A stretch of DNA of 64,000 nt from CAVSWT01 sp963775245 (GTDB lineage Bacteria > Bacteroidota > Ignavibacteria > Ignavibacteriales > Ignavibacteriaceae), in contig CAVZID010000016.1 in assembly GCA_963775245.1 (NCBI GenBank), positions 124,001 through 188,000 of the forward strand, given 5' to 3'. Within the stretch, counting starts at the first letter, position 1, and every line of letters starts with the position of its first letter. The translations under genes were made by a program, and so were the position numbers. The notes under the pieces are model-generated. The model did no database searches. It was given only the letters and a program-made list of their open reading frames with translations, and was not told where the DNA came from. Positions 17,140 through 26,165 of the stretch are shown here, piece after piece.

Positions 17140-17489
17140 TTTAAAGTGATATTTGAATTTATATGTTGGTAATTGTAAAAATGTGTTGTAACAATAAAAA
17201 TAACGAATTCCATATTCAAGAGATAAAAGACAGACTGCAAAAAAAAATGGACTAACTTTTAATTGATATGCGTATTTTGATGCAATATTTCAGTTAAAGA
17301 TTCAATTTATAAAAAGAACAAAAGAAAAATGTTCGGAGTATTGAAGTTGTTCATTATCAAAGATATTTTTCATTAAGTTTATTTTATTGATACTAATCTT
17401 TTTGTGATAACAAAAAATAAACGGAAAACTATTTCTCTAGTTTCTGCAGCCTTTAGTTGCAGAATTGAAAACTCATTTATGAGGTTGAA
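17140..17489. other. divergent intergenic region, 350 bp
   Basis: Separates the minus-strand redox operon from the plus-strand DUF1016 gene, so it must hold promoters for both. It is AT-rich with no clear operator or hairpin. TGCAGCCTTTAGTTGCAG at 17445-17462 is an imperfect inverted repeat just upstream of the DUF1016 gene. Confidence 0.4.
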
Positions 17490-18515
17490 ATGGGTAAAAT
17501 TGTTAATATAGAATACAAAAATTTTTTTATAGAGATTAAAGAGCGAATTAGACAAGCTCAATATGATGCTCTTAAAATAGTAAACAAGCAGCTTATATTA
17601 CTCTATTGGGATATTGGAAAGCTAATTGTCGATAAACAAGAAACCTTAGGTTGGGGAAAATCAATAGTTAAAAATTTATCTTCTGACTTACAAAAAGAAT
17701 TCCCTGGGATTAAAGGTTTCTCGGTTCAGAATCTTTGGTATATGCGGCAATTTTTTAGCATTTATTATAATGATTCAAAACTCCAACCACTGGTTGGAGA
17801 AATTAGTTGGGCGAAACATTTGGTTGTTTTAAGTAGATGTAAAGATAATTTAGAAAGAGCATTTTATATTAAAATGACTAAAAAATTTGGCTGGTCTAAA
17901 AATGTATTGATTCATCAGGTTGAAAATAAATCTTATCAAAAATATCTTTTGAATCAAACCAATTTTGAAAAAACTTTGCCGGTTGAATATAAACATCAAG
18001 CTAAGCTGGCTGTTAAAGACGAATATACTTTTGATTTTTTAGAACTTGGGGAAGAGCATAGCGAACATCAATTAGAAATTGCACTTATAAATAACATTCG
18101 TAACTTTTTAACTGAAATGGGCGGCAACTTTGCTTTTATTGGCAATCAATTTAGAATGCAAGTTGGGAATAAAGAATATTTTATCGACCTCCTTTTATTT
18201 CATCGTAAGTTACGATGCCTATTTGCAGTTGATCTTAAGATTAGTGAATTCAAACCAGAGTTTGCAGGAAAAATGCAGTTTTATCTCTCAGTACTTAATG
18301 ATAAAATAAAACTTGAAGAAGAAAACCCTTCAATAGGATTAATACTTTGTAAAGAAAAAGATCGCCTAATTGTTGAATATGCTCTTAAAGATACAACGCA
18401 GCCCATTGGAGTTTCATCTTATAAAATTACAACAAAGCTTCCTAAGGAATTAAAAAAATATCTGCCATCCCCCGCTCAGATTTCAGATATTATAGATAAG
18501 ATGGATTTAAATTGA
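17490..18515 (+). CDS. DUF1016 (YhcG-like) PDDEXK nuclease family protein
   Basis: 341 residues. The N-terminal domain is the DUF1016 helical module: QLILLYWDIGKLIVDKQ, GWGKSIVKNLSSDLQKEFPG, GFSVQNLWYMRQFF, and ISWAKHLVVLSRCKD. The C-terminal domain has the PDDEXK pattern: FAFIGNQFRMQVGNKEYFIDLLLFHRKLRCLFAVDLKI, where the D of FIDLLL and the D-L-K of VDLK are candidate metal and catalytic residues. Homologues are common in accessory regions next to restriction genes, but no restriction partner is adjacent here. GAGG precedes ATG 17490. Confidence 0.88.
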   Translation: MGKIVNIEYKNFFIEIKERIRQAQYDALKIVNKQLILLYWDIGKLIVDKQETLGWGKSIVKNLSSDLQKEFPGIKGFSVQNLWYMRQFFSIYYNDSKLQPLVGEISWAKHLVVLSRCKDNLERAFYIKMTKKFGWSKNVLIHQVENKSYQKYLLNQTNFEKTLPVEYKHQAKLAVKDEYTFDFLELGEEHSEHQLEIALINNIRNFLTEMGGNFAFIGNQFRMQVGNKEYFIDLLLFHRKLRCLFAVDLKISEFKPEFAGKMQFYLSVLNDKIKLEEENPSIGLILCKEKDRLIVEYALKDTTQPIGVSSYKITTKLPKELKKYLPSPAQISDIIDKMDLN

Positions 18516-18629
18516 AAGAATTTTATAACAAAAAAGAAATTCAATATCATCTAAGTTGTTTTTTAATGAAATAAAAAATGTAGAAAATAATTATTAATTA
18601 ACTATCAAAAAAATTTTAAGTCATAATTA

Positions 18630-19973
18630 ATGATGACAAAAGCTGAAATACTTTTTAAAATTCGCGAAGCCGGAGTTCTTGGTGCAGGAGGTGGAGGATT
18701 CCCCGCACACAAAAAGTTTGAAACCCAAGTAGATCATATAATCGCCAATGGTGTTGAATGTGAGCCGCTACTTTATAAAGACCGCGAAGTTATGTTACAG
18801 GAAACTGAGAAAATGCTGCACGGACTTGAAATAGTCCGTGAGATAACTAATGCAAAAAAAGTAACTATTGCAATAAAGAAGAAGAATTTTGATGCAGCAG
18901 AAATTATAAAACCACTCGCAAAAAAGTTGGGCTTTGAAATATTTATTACAAAAAATGTTTATCCCGCTGGTGATGAATATATCCTTATTTATGAAATAAC
19001 AGGAAGAAGAATTCCTCCTAATGGAATTCCTCTAATGGTTGGGTGTCTTGTTAATAATGTTGAAACCTTAATAAATATTTCAAATGCTGTTGAAGATAAA
19101 CCAGTAATAGAAAAATTCATAACAATAACAGGCGCAGTTAAAAATCCCGTCACTACTTCGATACCAATCGGAACAAGCATTAAAGATTGTATTCATTTTG
19201 CAGGCGGATTTACAACTGATGATCCGGTTGTACTTACAGGTGGAGTTATGATGGGAGGAGTTGAAACTGATTTTTCCCAACCTGTTACTAAAACAATTGG
19301 CGGCTTAATAGTCCTTCCATCTGCCCACACACTTGTGGTTAGAAAATCATCTCCTCAGAAGGTATATAACAAAACCGGCCACAGCACTTGCGATCAATGT
19401 TCTTTTTGCACACAATTGTGTCCGCGTTATATTCTTGGCTATCCAATTCAGCCGCATCTTGTTATGCGTTCTCTCCAAATGACTGGAGAAGCAAAAGATA
19501 GATTAAATCTTTGGGCTGCAAGCTGCTGTGAATGCAATGTATGCTCTTTGTTTGCATGTCCGGAGAAGCTTGACCCTAAAAATATTTGTGCTGATACTAA
19601 ATTAAAATTGCGTGAAGAGAAAAAGGGATTTACAAAAGAACAAATGGAAGAAGTCTTCAGAGGTGTTCATCCTGCTAGGGAAGGTAGAGAAATTCCAATT
19701 TCAATTTTGTATCAAAGATTGGGAATTAAATCTTATGACAGGAAAGCGAAATTTAAACATTTCAATAAAAAAGTTGAGGAATTATTTATCCCATTAAAAT
19801 ATAATTTTGGAAAAGCCGCAAAACCTATTGTAAACATTGGTTCAAAAGTAACCAACGGTGAAATGATTGCGTCAACTGATGAAAATGATTTGAGTGTTCC
19901 GGTTCATGCAAGCATCGATGGGTATGTAAAATCAATATCGGACAAAGGAATATTAATATCTGCAAAACATTAA
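18630..19973 (+). CDS. PduS/RnfC-like SLBB iron-sulfur flavoprotein
   Basis: 447 residues. N-terminal GAGGGGFPAHKK and ANGVECEPLLYKDREVM are the flavin-binding module of RnfC/PduS/NuoF-type proteins. An SLBB domain follows (ITITGAVKNPVTTSIPIGTS). Two ferredoxin-like clusters come next: CDQCSFCTQLCP and, about 40 residues on, CCECNVCSLFACP. The end VPVHASIDGYVKSISDKGIL resembles a lipoyl-like barrel. In propanediol microcompartments PduS reduces cobalamin; here it stands beside a PduT-like shell protein 14 bases downstream, so electron transfer through a microcompartment shell is the likely job. An orphan RnfC-like role cannot be excluded. Confidence 0.82.
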   Translation: MMTKAEILFKIREAGVLGAGGGGFPAHKKFETQVDHIIANGVECEPLLYKDREVMLQETEKMLHGLEIVREITNAKKVTIAIKKKNFDAAEIIKPLAKKLGFEIFITKNVYPAGDEYILIYEITGRRIPPNGIPLMVGCLVNNVETLINISNAVEDKPVIEKFITITGAVKNPVTTSIPIGTSIKDCIHFAGGFTTDDPVVLTGGVMMGGVETDFSQPVTKTIGGLIVLPSAHTLVVRKSSPQKVYNKTGHSTCDQCSFCTQLCPRYILGYPIQPHLVMRSLQMTGEAKDRLNLWAASCCECNVCSLFACPEKLDPKNICADTKLKLREEKKGFTKEQMEEVFRGVHPAREGREIPISILYQRLGIKSYDRKAKFKHFNKKVEELFIPLKYNFGKAAKPIVNIGSKVTNGEMIASTDENDLSVPVHASIDGYVKSISDKGILISAKH

Positions 19974-19987
19974 ATAAGGATTTATAA

Positions 19988-20536
19988 ATGAAAGCAGCAA
20001 TTGGATTAATAGAACTTTCAAGTATAGCAAAAGGAATAGAAGTATCTGATGCAATGTTGAAACGAGCAGATGTAGAAATTATTGTTAACCGAACAATCTG
20101 TCCCGGTAAATATATGATATTAATTGGAGGCGATGTTGATGCAGTTAGTGCCAGCATAGAAACCGGTATTGAAATAAGTGCGGATGAATTAGTTGACAAT
20201 TTTATAATCCCAAATGTACATCCATCCATTTTTCCGGCAATAAGTGGAATAAATCCTATTGTGGATTTGCAGGCTCTTGGAGTGATTGAATCTTTTTCAG
20301 TTGCATCAATTATTGAGGCTGCTGATGCTGCTGTTAAATCTGCGTCCGTTGAATTAATTACTGTATATCTTGCAATGGCAATTGGCGGGAAAGGATATGT
20401 AATGCTTACGGGAGATGTTGCATCTGTTGAAACTGCTGTTGAAACAGGTGCCTCCGCAATTTCAAAGAAAGGTCTATTGGTTCAGAAAGTTGTAATCCCT
20501 TCTCCAAGAAGAGAAGTTTTGCAATCGTGGATATGA
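19988..20536 (+). CDS. tandem-BMC microcompartment shell protein, PduT-like
   Basis: 182 residues made of two BMC domains: AIGLIELSSIAKGIEVSDAM (domain 1) and ALGVIESFSVASIIEAADAA (domain 2), each followed by the GG/GD strand (ILIGGDVDAV; VMLTGDVASV). Cys38 in NRTICPGKY sits exactly where PduT binds a [4Fe-4S] cluster at the trimer pore. It follows the PduS-like gene closely with AAGGA before the start. No other BMC genes or encapsulated enzymes are nearby, so this is a satellite locus whose main shell lies elsewhere, if it exists. Confidence 0.88.
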   Translation: MKAAIGLIELSSIAKGIEVSDAMLKRADVEIIVNRTICPGKYMILIGGDVDAVSASIETGIEISADELVDNFIIPNVHPSIFPAISGINPIVDLQALGVIESFSVASIIEAADAAVKSASVELITVYLAMAIGGKGYVMLTGDVASVETAVETGASAISKKGLLVQKVVIPSPRREVLQSWI

Positions 20537-20814
20537 TAAGTGAAAATTATATTACAAAAAACTATTTGTGAGAAACAAACAATAAGGTAAAGAAGACGAA
20601 AATATTTTTGAAATTAAAACATCCTTCCTGATGTCTATTATAGGTAAGTTTGCTAATATTATCCACAGCACTAAAAACCTCCTCTTTAAATTATCCACTT
20701 TTATTAAAAATTGATAGTAAACTAATTTGGACATTACATTATTTGTGGCATTCATTTTGGTTAAAACTTTTGTTAAAATACTTTTTTACAACAATCTAAT
20801 CTTAAAGGAGATTA

Positions 20815-22425
20815 ATGAAAAAACTATATTTACTTTTACTAATATCCTTTTCAATCTTTAGCTTAACTGCTTTTGCCCAGGTAACAAATCTTAAAGTTAA
20901 CGGAAGTTCATCTAACTTTACTATGGCTTCCGGAGATGAAGTTAGCTGGAGTTACGATGTCCCAAACCCGGGAGATACAACTTTGCTTGATTTCTGGATT
21001 GATGCTAACAACAATAAAGTTCTTGACGCTGCCGATGTTCAGTGGGCATATTTCTATCAAATTGACGGTGATTCCCATGGGCAAAACGGCCCGCCTGATA
21101 TTGATGGAACAGCTAATGGCAATGTTACATTCCAGCAAAAAGTAGGCCTCGCACCTGGAAATTATATACTTACATTTATAAACAATGATTCTGTTGAAGC
21201 TGTCTCCGGAACTGTAACCCCTCTTAATAATGTTACTTTTACAGTCTCTGGAAATGTTACCGTACCTCAAAGTTATAGCAAAGAAAATATTGTAATGCAG
21301 CTTGAATCTAATGCTGATGGAAATTCATTCTGGGATGGTTTAACTGATGCTAACGGGGATTTTACAATTAGTACGGATGGAGATACAACTGGAAACCCTT
21401 GGAAGTTGAGTATAAGTAATGCATTTATTTTTAAAGCATCAACGGTAGATCCTCAAAATTATCGTATAACACTTGATTCAAGCTCTTCAAAGCAATATGC
21501 AAATAATGATTTTACAATTACTGCTGCTGCGGCTTCAATTAGCGGTGTTGTTAAAGATGGTAATAACGATCCGGTTGTTAATGCTTATGTTTATGTTAGT
21601 AATTATGATAATAGTTTAGAAACTGATGTTAGTACTGATTTTCAGGGGAAATACTATTTAGGATTATCGTCTAATGTTTTACCTCAATCTGATTTAAATG
21701 TTGGATTATGGGCTGATTCCTCATTCATGCAATTCAATTTTTATCTCCCTTCTATAAAAGTTGGAGATAATTTAACTCAAGACATGTATTTATTGAAAGC
21801 CAATTCGGTAATAAGTGGAAGAGTAAGTTTAGATGGAAATAATCCCGGCATGCTGGAAATGATAGCTTCGACTAAAGATACCGGATTTATAAGAACATAC
21901 ACTAGTAATGAAGGTTACTTTGAATTTAAAGTAAGTGATAAAATTAATAATTATACCATTACTGCTGGATTTTTGCCTATGGGTTATGTAAGTGATAGTC
22001 TGGTTGTACATCCAGGTGACACTAATGTAAATATGAATTTAACTATGACAGGAGTAGAACAAACAAATTCAAATGTTCCTAAGAAATTTTCTTTATCACA
22101 GAATTATCCTAATCCCTTTAATCCTTCTACTATGATAAGTTATGAATTACCGAGATCAAGTATGGTTACTTTGAAAGTATTTAACATACTTGGGCAGGAA
22201 ATAAAAGTATTGGTTAATAAATTTGAATCTGCCGGAAAGTATAATATTCAATTTAATGCTACAGAGATAGAAAGCGGAGTATATTTCTATCAGATTAAAG
22301 CAGGAAATTATGTAAGTACAAGAAAAATGATCCTATCTAAAATAATCCTTAAAAGCCTTGAGGATTTTTATGAATCCTCAAGGCTATTTTCTCCTCATTT
22401 CATTTTAGCAATAACATCTTCTTAA
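20815..22425 (+). CDS. secreted carboxypeptidase-regulatory-like repeat protein with T9SS sorting domain
   Basis: 536 residues as read. The signal peptide ends in FAQ. N-terminal Ig-like and CarboxypepD-reg-like beta-sandwich modules follow (SISGVVKDGNNDPVVNAYVY; SVISGRVSLDGNNPG). From about residue 425 comes the type IX sorting domain: LSQNYPNPFNPSTMISYELP, VFNILGQEIKVLVN and SGVYFYQIKAG. The family normally stops right after a STRKMILSK-type end; here 25 extra residues run through a terminator hairpin and overlap the facing gene. One extra A in the run near 22337-22341 could have hidden the normal stop. Exported to the surface by T9SS; function unknown. Confidence 0.8.
   Translation: MKKLYLLLLISFSIFSLTAFAQVTNLKVNGSSSNFTMASGDEVSWSYDVPNPGDTTLLDFWIDANNNKVLDAADVQWAYFYQIDGDSHGQNGPPDIDGTANGNVTFQQKVGLAPGNYILTFINNDSVEAVSGTVTPLNNVTFTVSGNVTVPQSYSKENIVMQLESNADGNSFWDGLTDANGDFTISTDGDTTGNPWKLSISNAFIFKASTVDPQNYRITLDSSSSKQYANNDFTITAAAASISGVVKDGNNDPVVNAYVYVSNYDNSLETDVSTDFQGKYYLGLSSNVLPQSDLNVGLWADSSFMQFNFYLPSIKVGDNLTQDMYLLKANSVISGRVSLDGNNPGMLEMIASTKDTGFIRTYTSNEGYFEFKVSDKINNYTITAGFLPMGYVSDSLVVHPGDTNVNMNLTMTGVEQTNSNVPKKFSLSQNYPNPFNPSTMISYELPRSSMVTLKVFNILGQEIKVLVNKFESAGKYNIQFNATEIESGVYFYQIKAGNYVSTRKMILSKIILKSLEDFYESSRLFSPHFILAITSS
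22354..22385. terminator. hairpin terminator between convergent T9SS genes
   Basis: AGCCTTGAGGATT (22354-22366) pairs perfectly with AATCCTCAAGGCT (22373-22385), with T-rich flanks. It carries the same CCTTGAGGATT stem as the terminator at 6719. As now read it lies inside the extended C-terminus of the 20815 gene. Confidence 0.75.
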
Positions 22426-25114
22426 CAGAAGTGTAATCCCCAGCAGTTATTCTATAAAAATAAATTCCGCTTGATAAGTTTGAAGCATTAAAGTTTAAGT
22501 TATAAAAGCCTGCACCTTGCTGCTTATTAACTAATGTTGCAGCTTCACGCCCAATAACGTCATATACTTTAACTGTAACAAAAGATTCTTTTGGAATTTG
22601 ATATTTTATTGTTGTTGATGGATTAAAGGGGTTGGGGTAATTTTGTGCAAGTTTATATTCAGTTATCTTATTTGAATTCTCATTACTTATTCCGGTTAAT
22701 ACTTCATTTTTATTTCCTGTTCTTTTGTTATTCCCTTTAAAGGTCGGCCATTCATTAATTGATTGAACTGATTTATTTAATCCTTCATTATTTAATTTCA
22801 AAGTATAAACTTCACCATTTAAATTGCCGAACATAGCCAGTCCATTGTCTGTAATTAAAATTGGCGCTTCAATTGGAGAGTAAGTTTGGAAATTCCAATT
22901 CAAGTTGCCAAGTGGGTTTAAACTATAAAGCATTCCATCATCATCACCAATAAGTATTTGTCCTCCTTTAGATATTGCTGCTGTTCCATATACAGGCGCA
23001 CTGGTTTTGTATTTCCACATTACATTACCATCTTTATCAAGGCTTACTATTTCATCATTAGAATCACCAAGAATTATTACTCCGTTATTAAGAATAATAG
23101 ATGATGATTTGATTTTTCCGCCAGCATAATAGGACCAAAGTTTGTTTCCTTGCGAAGATAATTTATATAAATATCCATCGTTCGAACCAAATACTATACT
23201 TGAATCATTTCCGATAGCCGGTGAAGAATATATTGAGTCGCCGGTTGTAAAAGTCCAATTTACATTTCCGTCTTTATCAACCGAATATAATTTTTTATCA
23301 CAGCTTCCGACATAAACGTCTTCGTTCAATGAAACTGATGGTGAAGAAACAATTGCTCCGCCTGTTTGTACGTTCCATTTGATGCTGCCTAAATCATCTA
23401 ATGCATATAATCTTCCTGTGCTTATACCGACATATACTACTCCGTCTTTTCCTGCTGAAGGAGAAGAAGTAATAATTCCACCCATAGCCTTATCCCATTT
23501 AGGAACACCGTTTTGATCGAAAGAATATAACCTGGTATCAGTAGATCCAACATAAATATTATTTTGATTGCTAATGCAGGTTGTAGATTGAATACTTCCG
23601 CCAGTTAAAATATTCCAATTAACTGTGCTGCTTGAATCGAACTGATAAACTTTATCATCTGTAGAGGTTACAAAAAAATTATTATTTAATTCTGCAGGTG
23701 CGGAGTAAATGCTGCCGGCTGTTTTTAATTTTGCGGAGTATACATTTACATTCACGGTGTCTCTTGACTTCTCTCCTTTATATCCGACAGCAATTAAAAC
23801 TATCTCATTTGTCCCGGTCTTTAATTTTAGTATTTGGCTTTGGTACCATTTGCTACAGAATCTCCATTTACTAACCAAACCATAGTAGTGGAAGGTATCA
23901 TTGGTAATACTGCTTTCACTCCCGTCAACAGTCTTTTCTTCGTATCCATTAAAATCGGAATCTACCCAAACACTGTCGCATTTAATTACAGCTTTAACAT
24001 TTGAACCGGAAAAAATATAATTTCCTGTAGTTACTTCACTACTTTCAAAATTATTTCGGTAACCAATAGCTCTTATCAAAGTATTATTATTAATATATAT
24101 AGGTTGATTATAAGACGGCGATTGTTGATTTGGTTCGGAGCCATCAAGGGTATAATGTATAATAACAGTATCCTCAGAAGAATAAGACATAGTAGATGAA
24201 CTTAAAGTCACGTATTGTGCATAAGTATATGTCGCCGGAGAAGGTGAGAAAGTTATTGGCGCAACTTTCAATGTATAATTTGCAGTTTTTATATCAGAAT
24301 CAATCCAATCGCTTTTAAATGCTTTTGCCTTAACAGTTGTGCTTTTATTAATGCCAATTATACCATCACATTTTTTTGAACTAAGGGTAGGTTCACTTCC
24401 ATCAGTTGTATAATATATATCTGCTCCATCGGTTGGGCATGAAATATATATTAATGTACTATTATTTTTTAATCCGCCATTTGGATAAAATCTCGGAGTT
24501 TCAACTTTCGCATAGATTGTAAGGCTACCTGATTCAACTTTATTTGTTGAATTGTTTACATCACTAACTCTAACTTTACATTCACTTGAAATAGGAGCGA
24601 CTATAGGCACGTTCCAACTATAATTATGATCTTGTGCAGAAACTGAAAATGCTGCTATATTCCAGGTACTACCGTTGTTGATTGAATATTCAATTTTAAC
24701 ATTACCTGAAAAATAGTTGTTCCATTGAATGTTTACATTAGTCAAAGACCTTAAGGTATCAATTCCAACCATCGTCTCGATATTAATTGTTGGATCATTA
24801 TTTAATTTTATTAATCCATCCCAGTCTGCAACCCATATACTATTATTGTCATCAATTTTTAAATCAAAGACTTCCCTGTCACTTGGAAAACCTTGTGAAG
24901 GCCCGTATCTTGTTATATTAACTCCATCAAATTTTATTAATCCTCTCTCAGAAGAAAAAAATCCAAGCCCAGTCCAAATATTCCCTTTTGAGTCAACATC
25001 CAAACTTGAAATAAAATTTGAAGTTATGGTTTCACTTAAATCATATTTAGACCAATTTGCTCCATCATATTTAAATAGCAAAAGGCTATCGGCACCGAAC
25101 CATAAATTTCCCAA
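22400..25114 (-). CDS. secreted PQQ-like propeller protein with T9SS domain (main part, frameshifted)
   Basis: 904 residues as read, but it lacks a true start: it continues the 25116-25778 gene after one indel. In order: last blades of a two-component-type propeller (SKGNIWTGLGFF, NSIWVADWDGL), an Ig-like region, two chitobiase-C-type modules (YYTTDGSEPTLSS; IHYTLDGSEPNQQS), a PQQ-like propeller with about eight repeats of the type IYVGSTDTRLYSFDQNG and SSPAIGNDSSIVFGSNDG, and a T9SS sorting tail (LAQNYPNPFNPSTTIKYQIP ... KKMLLLK). It is probably a surface protein; ligand unknown. It ends 26 bases inside the facing gene's extended frame. Confidence 0.78.
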   Translation of the reverse strand: MGNLWFGADSLLLFKYDGANWSKYDLSETITSNFISSLDVDSKGNIWTGLGFFSSERGLIKFDGVNITRYGPSQGFPSDREVFDLKIDDNNSIWVADWDGLIKLNNDPTINIETMVGIDTLRSLTNVNIQWNNYFSGNVKIEYSINNGSTWNIAAFSVSAQDHNYSWNVPIVAPISSECKVRVSDVNNSTNKVESGSLTIYAKVETPRFYPNGGLKNNSTLIYISCPTDGADIYYTTDGSEPTLSSKKCDGIIGINKSTTVKAKAFKSDWIDSDIKTANYTLKVAPITFSPSPATYTYAQYVTLSSSTMSYSSEDTVIIHYTLDGSEPNQQSPSYNQPIYINNNTLIRAIGYRNNFESSEVTTGNYIFSGSNVKAVIKCDSVWVDSDFNGYEEKTVDGSESSITNDTFHYYGLVSKWRFCSKWYQSQILKLKTGTNEIVLIAVGYKGEKSRDTVNVNVYSAKLKTAGSIYSAPAELNNNFFVTSTDDKVYQFDSSSTVNWNILTGGSIQSTTCISNQNNIYVGSTDTRLYSFDQNGVPKWDKAMGGIITSSPSAGKDGVVYVGISTGRLYALDDLGSIKWNVQTGGAIVSSPSVSLNEDVYVGSCDKKLYSVDKDGNVNWTFTTGDSIYSSPAIGNDSSIVFGSNDGYLYKLSSQGNKLWSYYAGGKIKSSSIILNNGVIILGDSNDEIVSLDKDGNVMWKYKTSAPVYGTAAISKGGQILIGDDDGMLYSLNPLGNLNWNFQTYSPIEAPILITDNGLAMFGNLNGEVYTLKLNNEGLNKSVQSINEWPTFKGNNKRTGNKNEVLTGISNENSNKITEYKLAQNYPNPFNPSTTIKYQIPKESFVTVKVYDVIGREAATLVNKQQGAGFYNLNFNASNLSSGIYFYRITAGDYTSVKKMLLLK

Positions 25115-25115
25115 A

Positions 25116-25778
25116 TTATTCTTCAGTGATGGAATGGATGTTATTATTTGTTAATATTGTATTTTGAGTATTAAATATTTGCCAACTGTTTCCGTCATAT
25201 TTTGCAATTCCGCCTTGATAAGTCATTAAGTCGGCCATAGCTATCCAAATATTGCCGGTATTGTCTTTATAAATTTTTTGTACATGATCGGCTGGCAGCG
25301 GTGAATTTGAAGAATTGTAATTGACAGTATTTGTTCCATCATATTTTATAACACCATTATCATTGGTACCAATCCATAAATTACCTTTATCATCAGGTTC
25401 TAAAGTTGTGATTTCATTAACTGATATACCAGGAACCGAACTCCAATTTATTCCATCAAATTTTATTAACGTGTAAAAACCATAACCGCCAAAATAATAA
25501 TCGCCGTTAAATTGAGTGATTGCTCTGACTTCTCCACTTCCTAAGAGGGGCATATTGTTGCTTGTGTAGTTTGTCCAGTTTCCGCCATCAAGTTTTGAAA
25601 TCCCGTTCACTGTTCCAACCCATACAACATTGTTATTATCGATATAAACACTCGTAACAGTATCTGAACAAATCCCTGAATTAACAGTGGTAAATTTTTG
25701 CCAAAATCCTTGAGCTAATATTGTATTATAACAAAGAGATATCATTATGAGAATAATTGGTAATGTTATTTTTTTCAT
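25116..25778 (-). CDS. N-terminal part of the frameshifted T9SS propeller protein
   Basis: ATG 25778 follows GGGTGAG; an upstream in-frame ATG (25814) is less likely. The signal peptide is MKKITLPIILIMISLCYNTILAQ. Propeller blades of the two-component-regulator type follow: VTSVYIDNNNVVWVGTVNGI, ITTLEPDDKGNLWIGTNDNG, VQKIYKDNTGNIWIAM. The frame stops at IHSITEE. Removing one A in GAAGAATAATTTGGG gives ITEDNLGNLWFG, the normal blade sequence, and joins it to 22400-25114. The intact protein would be about 1,125 residues. Confidence 0.75.
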   Translation of the reverse strand: MKKITLPIILIMISLCYNTILAQGFWQKFTTVNSGICSDTVTSVYIDNNNVVWVGTVNGISKLDGGNWTNYTSNNMPLLGSGEVRAITQFNGDYYFGGYGFYTLIKFDGINWSSVPGISVNEITTLEPDDKGNLWIGTNDNGVIKYDGTNTVNYNSSNSPLPADHVQKIYKDNTGNIWIAMADLMTYQGGIAKYDGNSWQIFNTQNTILTNNNIHSITEE

Positions 25779-25841
25779 GGTCTCACCCTTATGTAAGTGA
25801 ATGTAATTAGACATTTATTATTATGTAGATTATTTTTTCAA

Positions 25842-26165
25842 TTATTTCAGAAGGATTAATTTTTTTGTATTTATAAAATCACCGGCTTGCATCCTGTAGA
25901 AATAAACTCCGCTGGCAAGCTTTGCTGCATTAAAATTTACTTTATAATTGCCTGCAAGTTTTTCTTCATTTAATAATTTGATTATTTCATTACCCAAAAC
26001 ATCATAGATTGTTAAAGTGACAAAAGAAGTTTTGGCAATTGAATAATTTATTGTTGTCGTTGGGTTGAATGGATTAGGGTAGTTTTGATACAAGAGCAAA
26101 AATGTTTGGTTTGTTATCTGCTTTATCCTTAATACCAACAATTGTTCCTGTGGTAAAATTCGCAA
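25842..26165 (-). CDS. T9SS sorting domain, C-terminal fragment of a frameshifted BNR protein
   Basis: The meaningful part is YQNYPNPFNPTTTINYSIA, FVTLTIYDVLGNEI, LAGNYKVNFNAAKLASGVYF and a KKLILLK end, a full type IX sorting domain. The first 25 residues are out-of-frame. Deleting one G near 26090 joins it to 26074-27543 as NIFALYQNYPNPFNP. Confidence 0.72.
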   Translation of the reverse strand: MRILPQEQLLVLRIKQITNQTFLLLYQNYPNPFNPTTTINYSIAKTSFVTLTIYDVLGNEIIKLLNEEKLAGNYKVNFNAAKLASGVYFYRMQAGDFINTKKLILLK

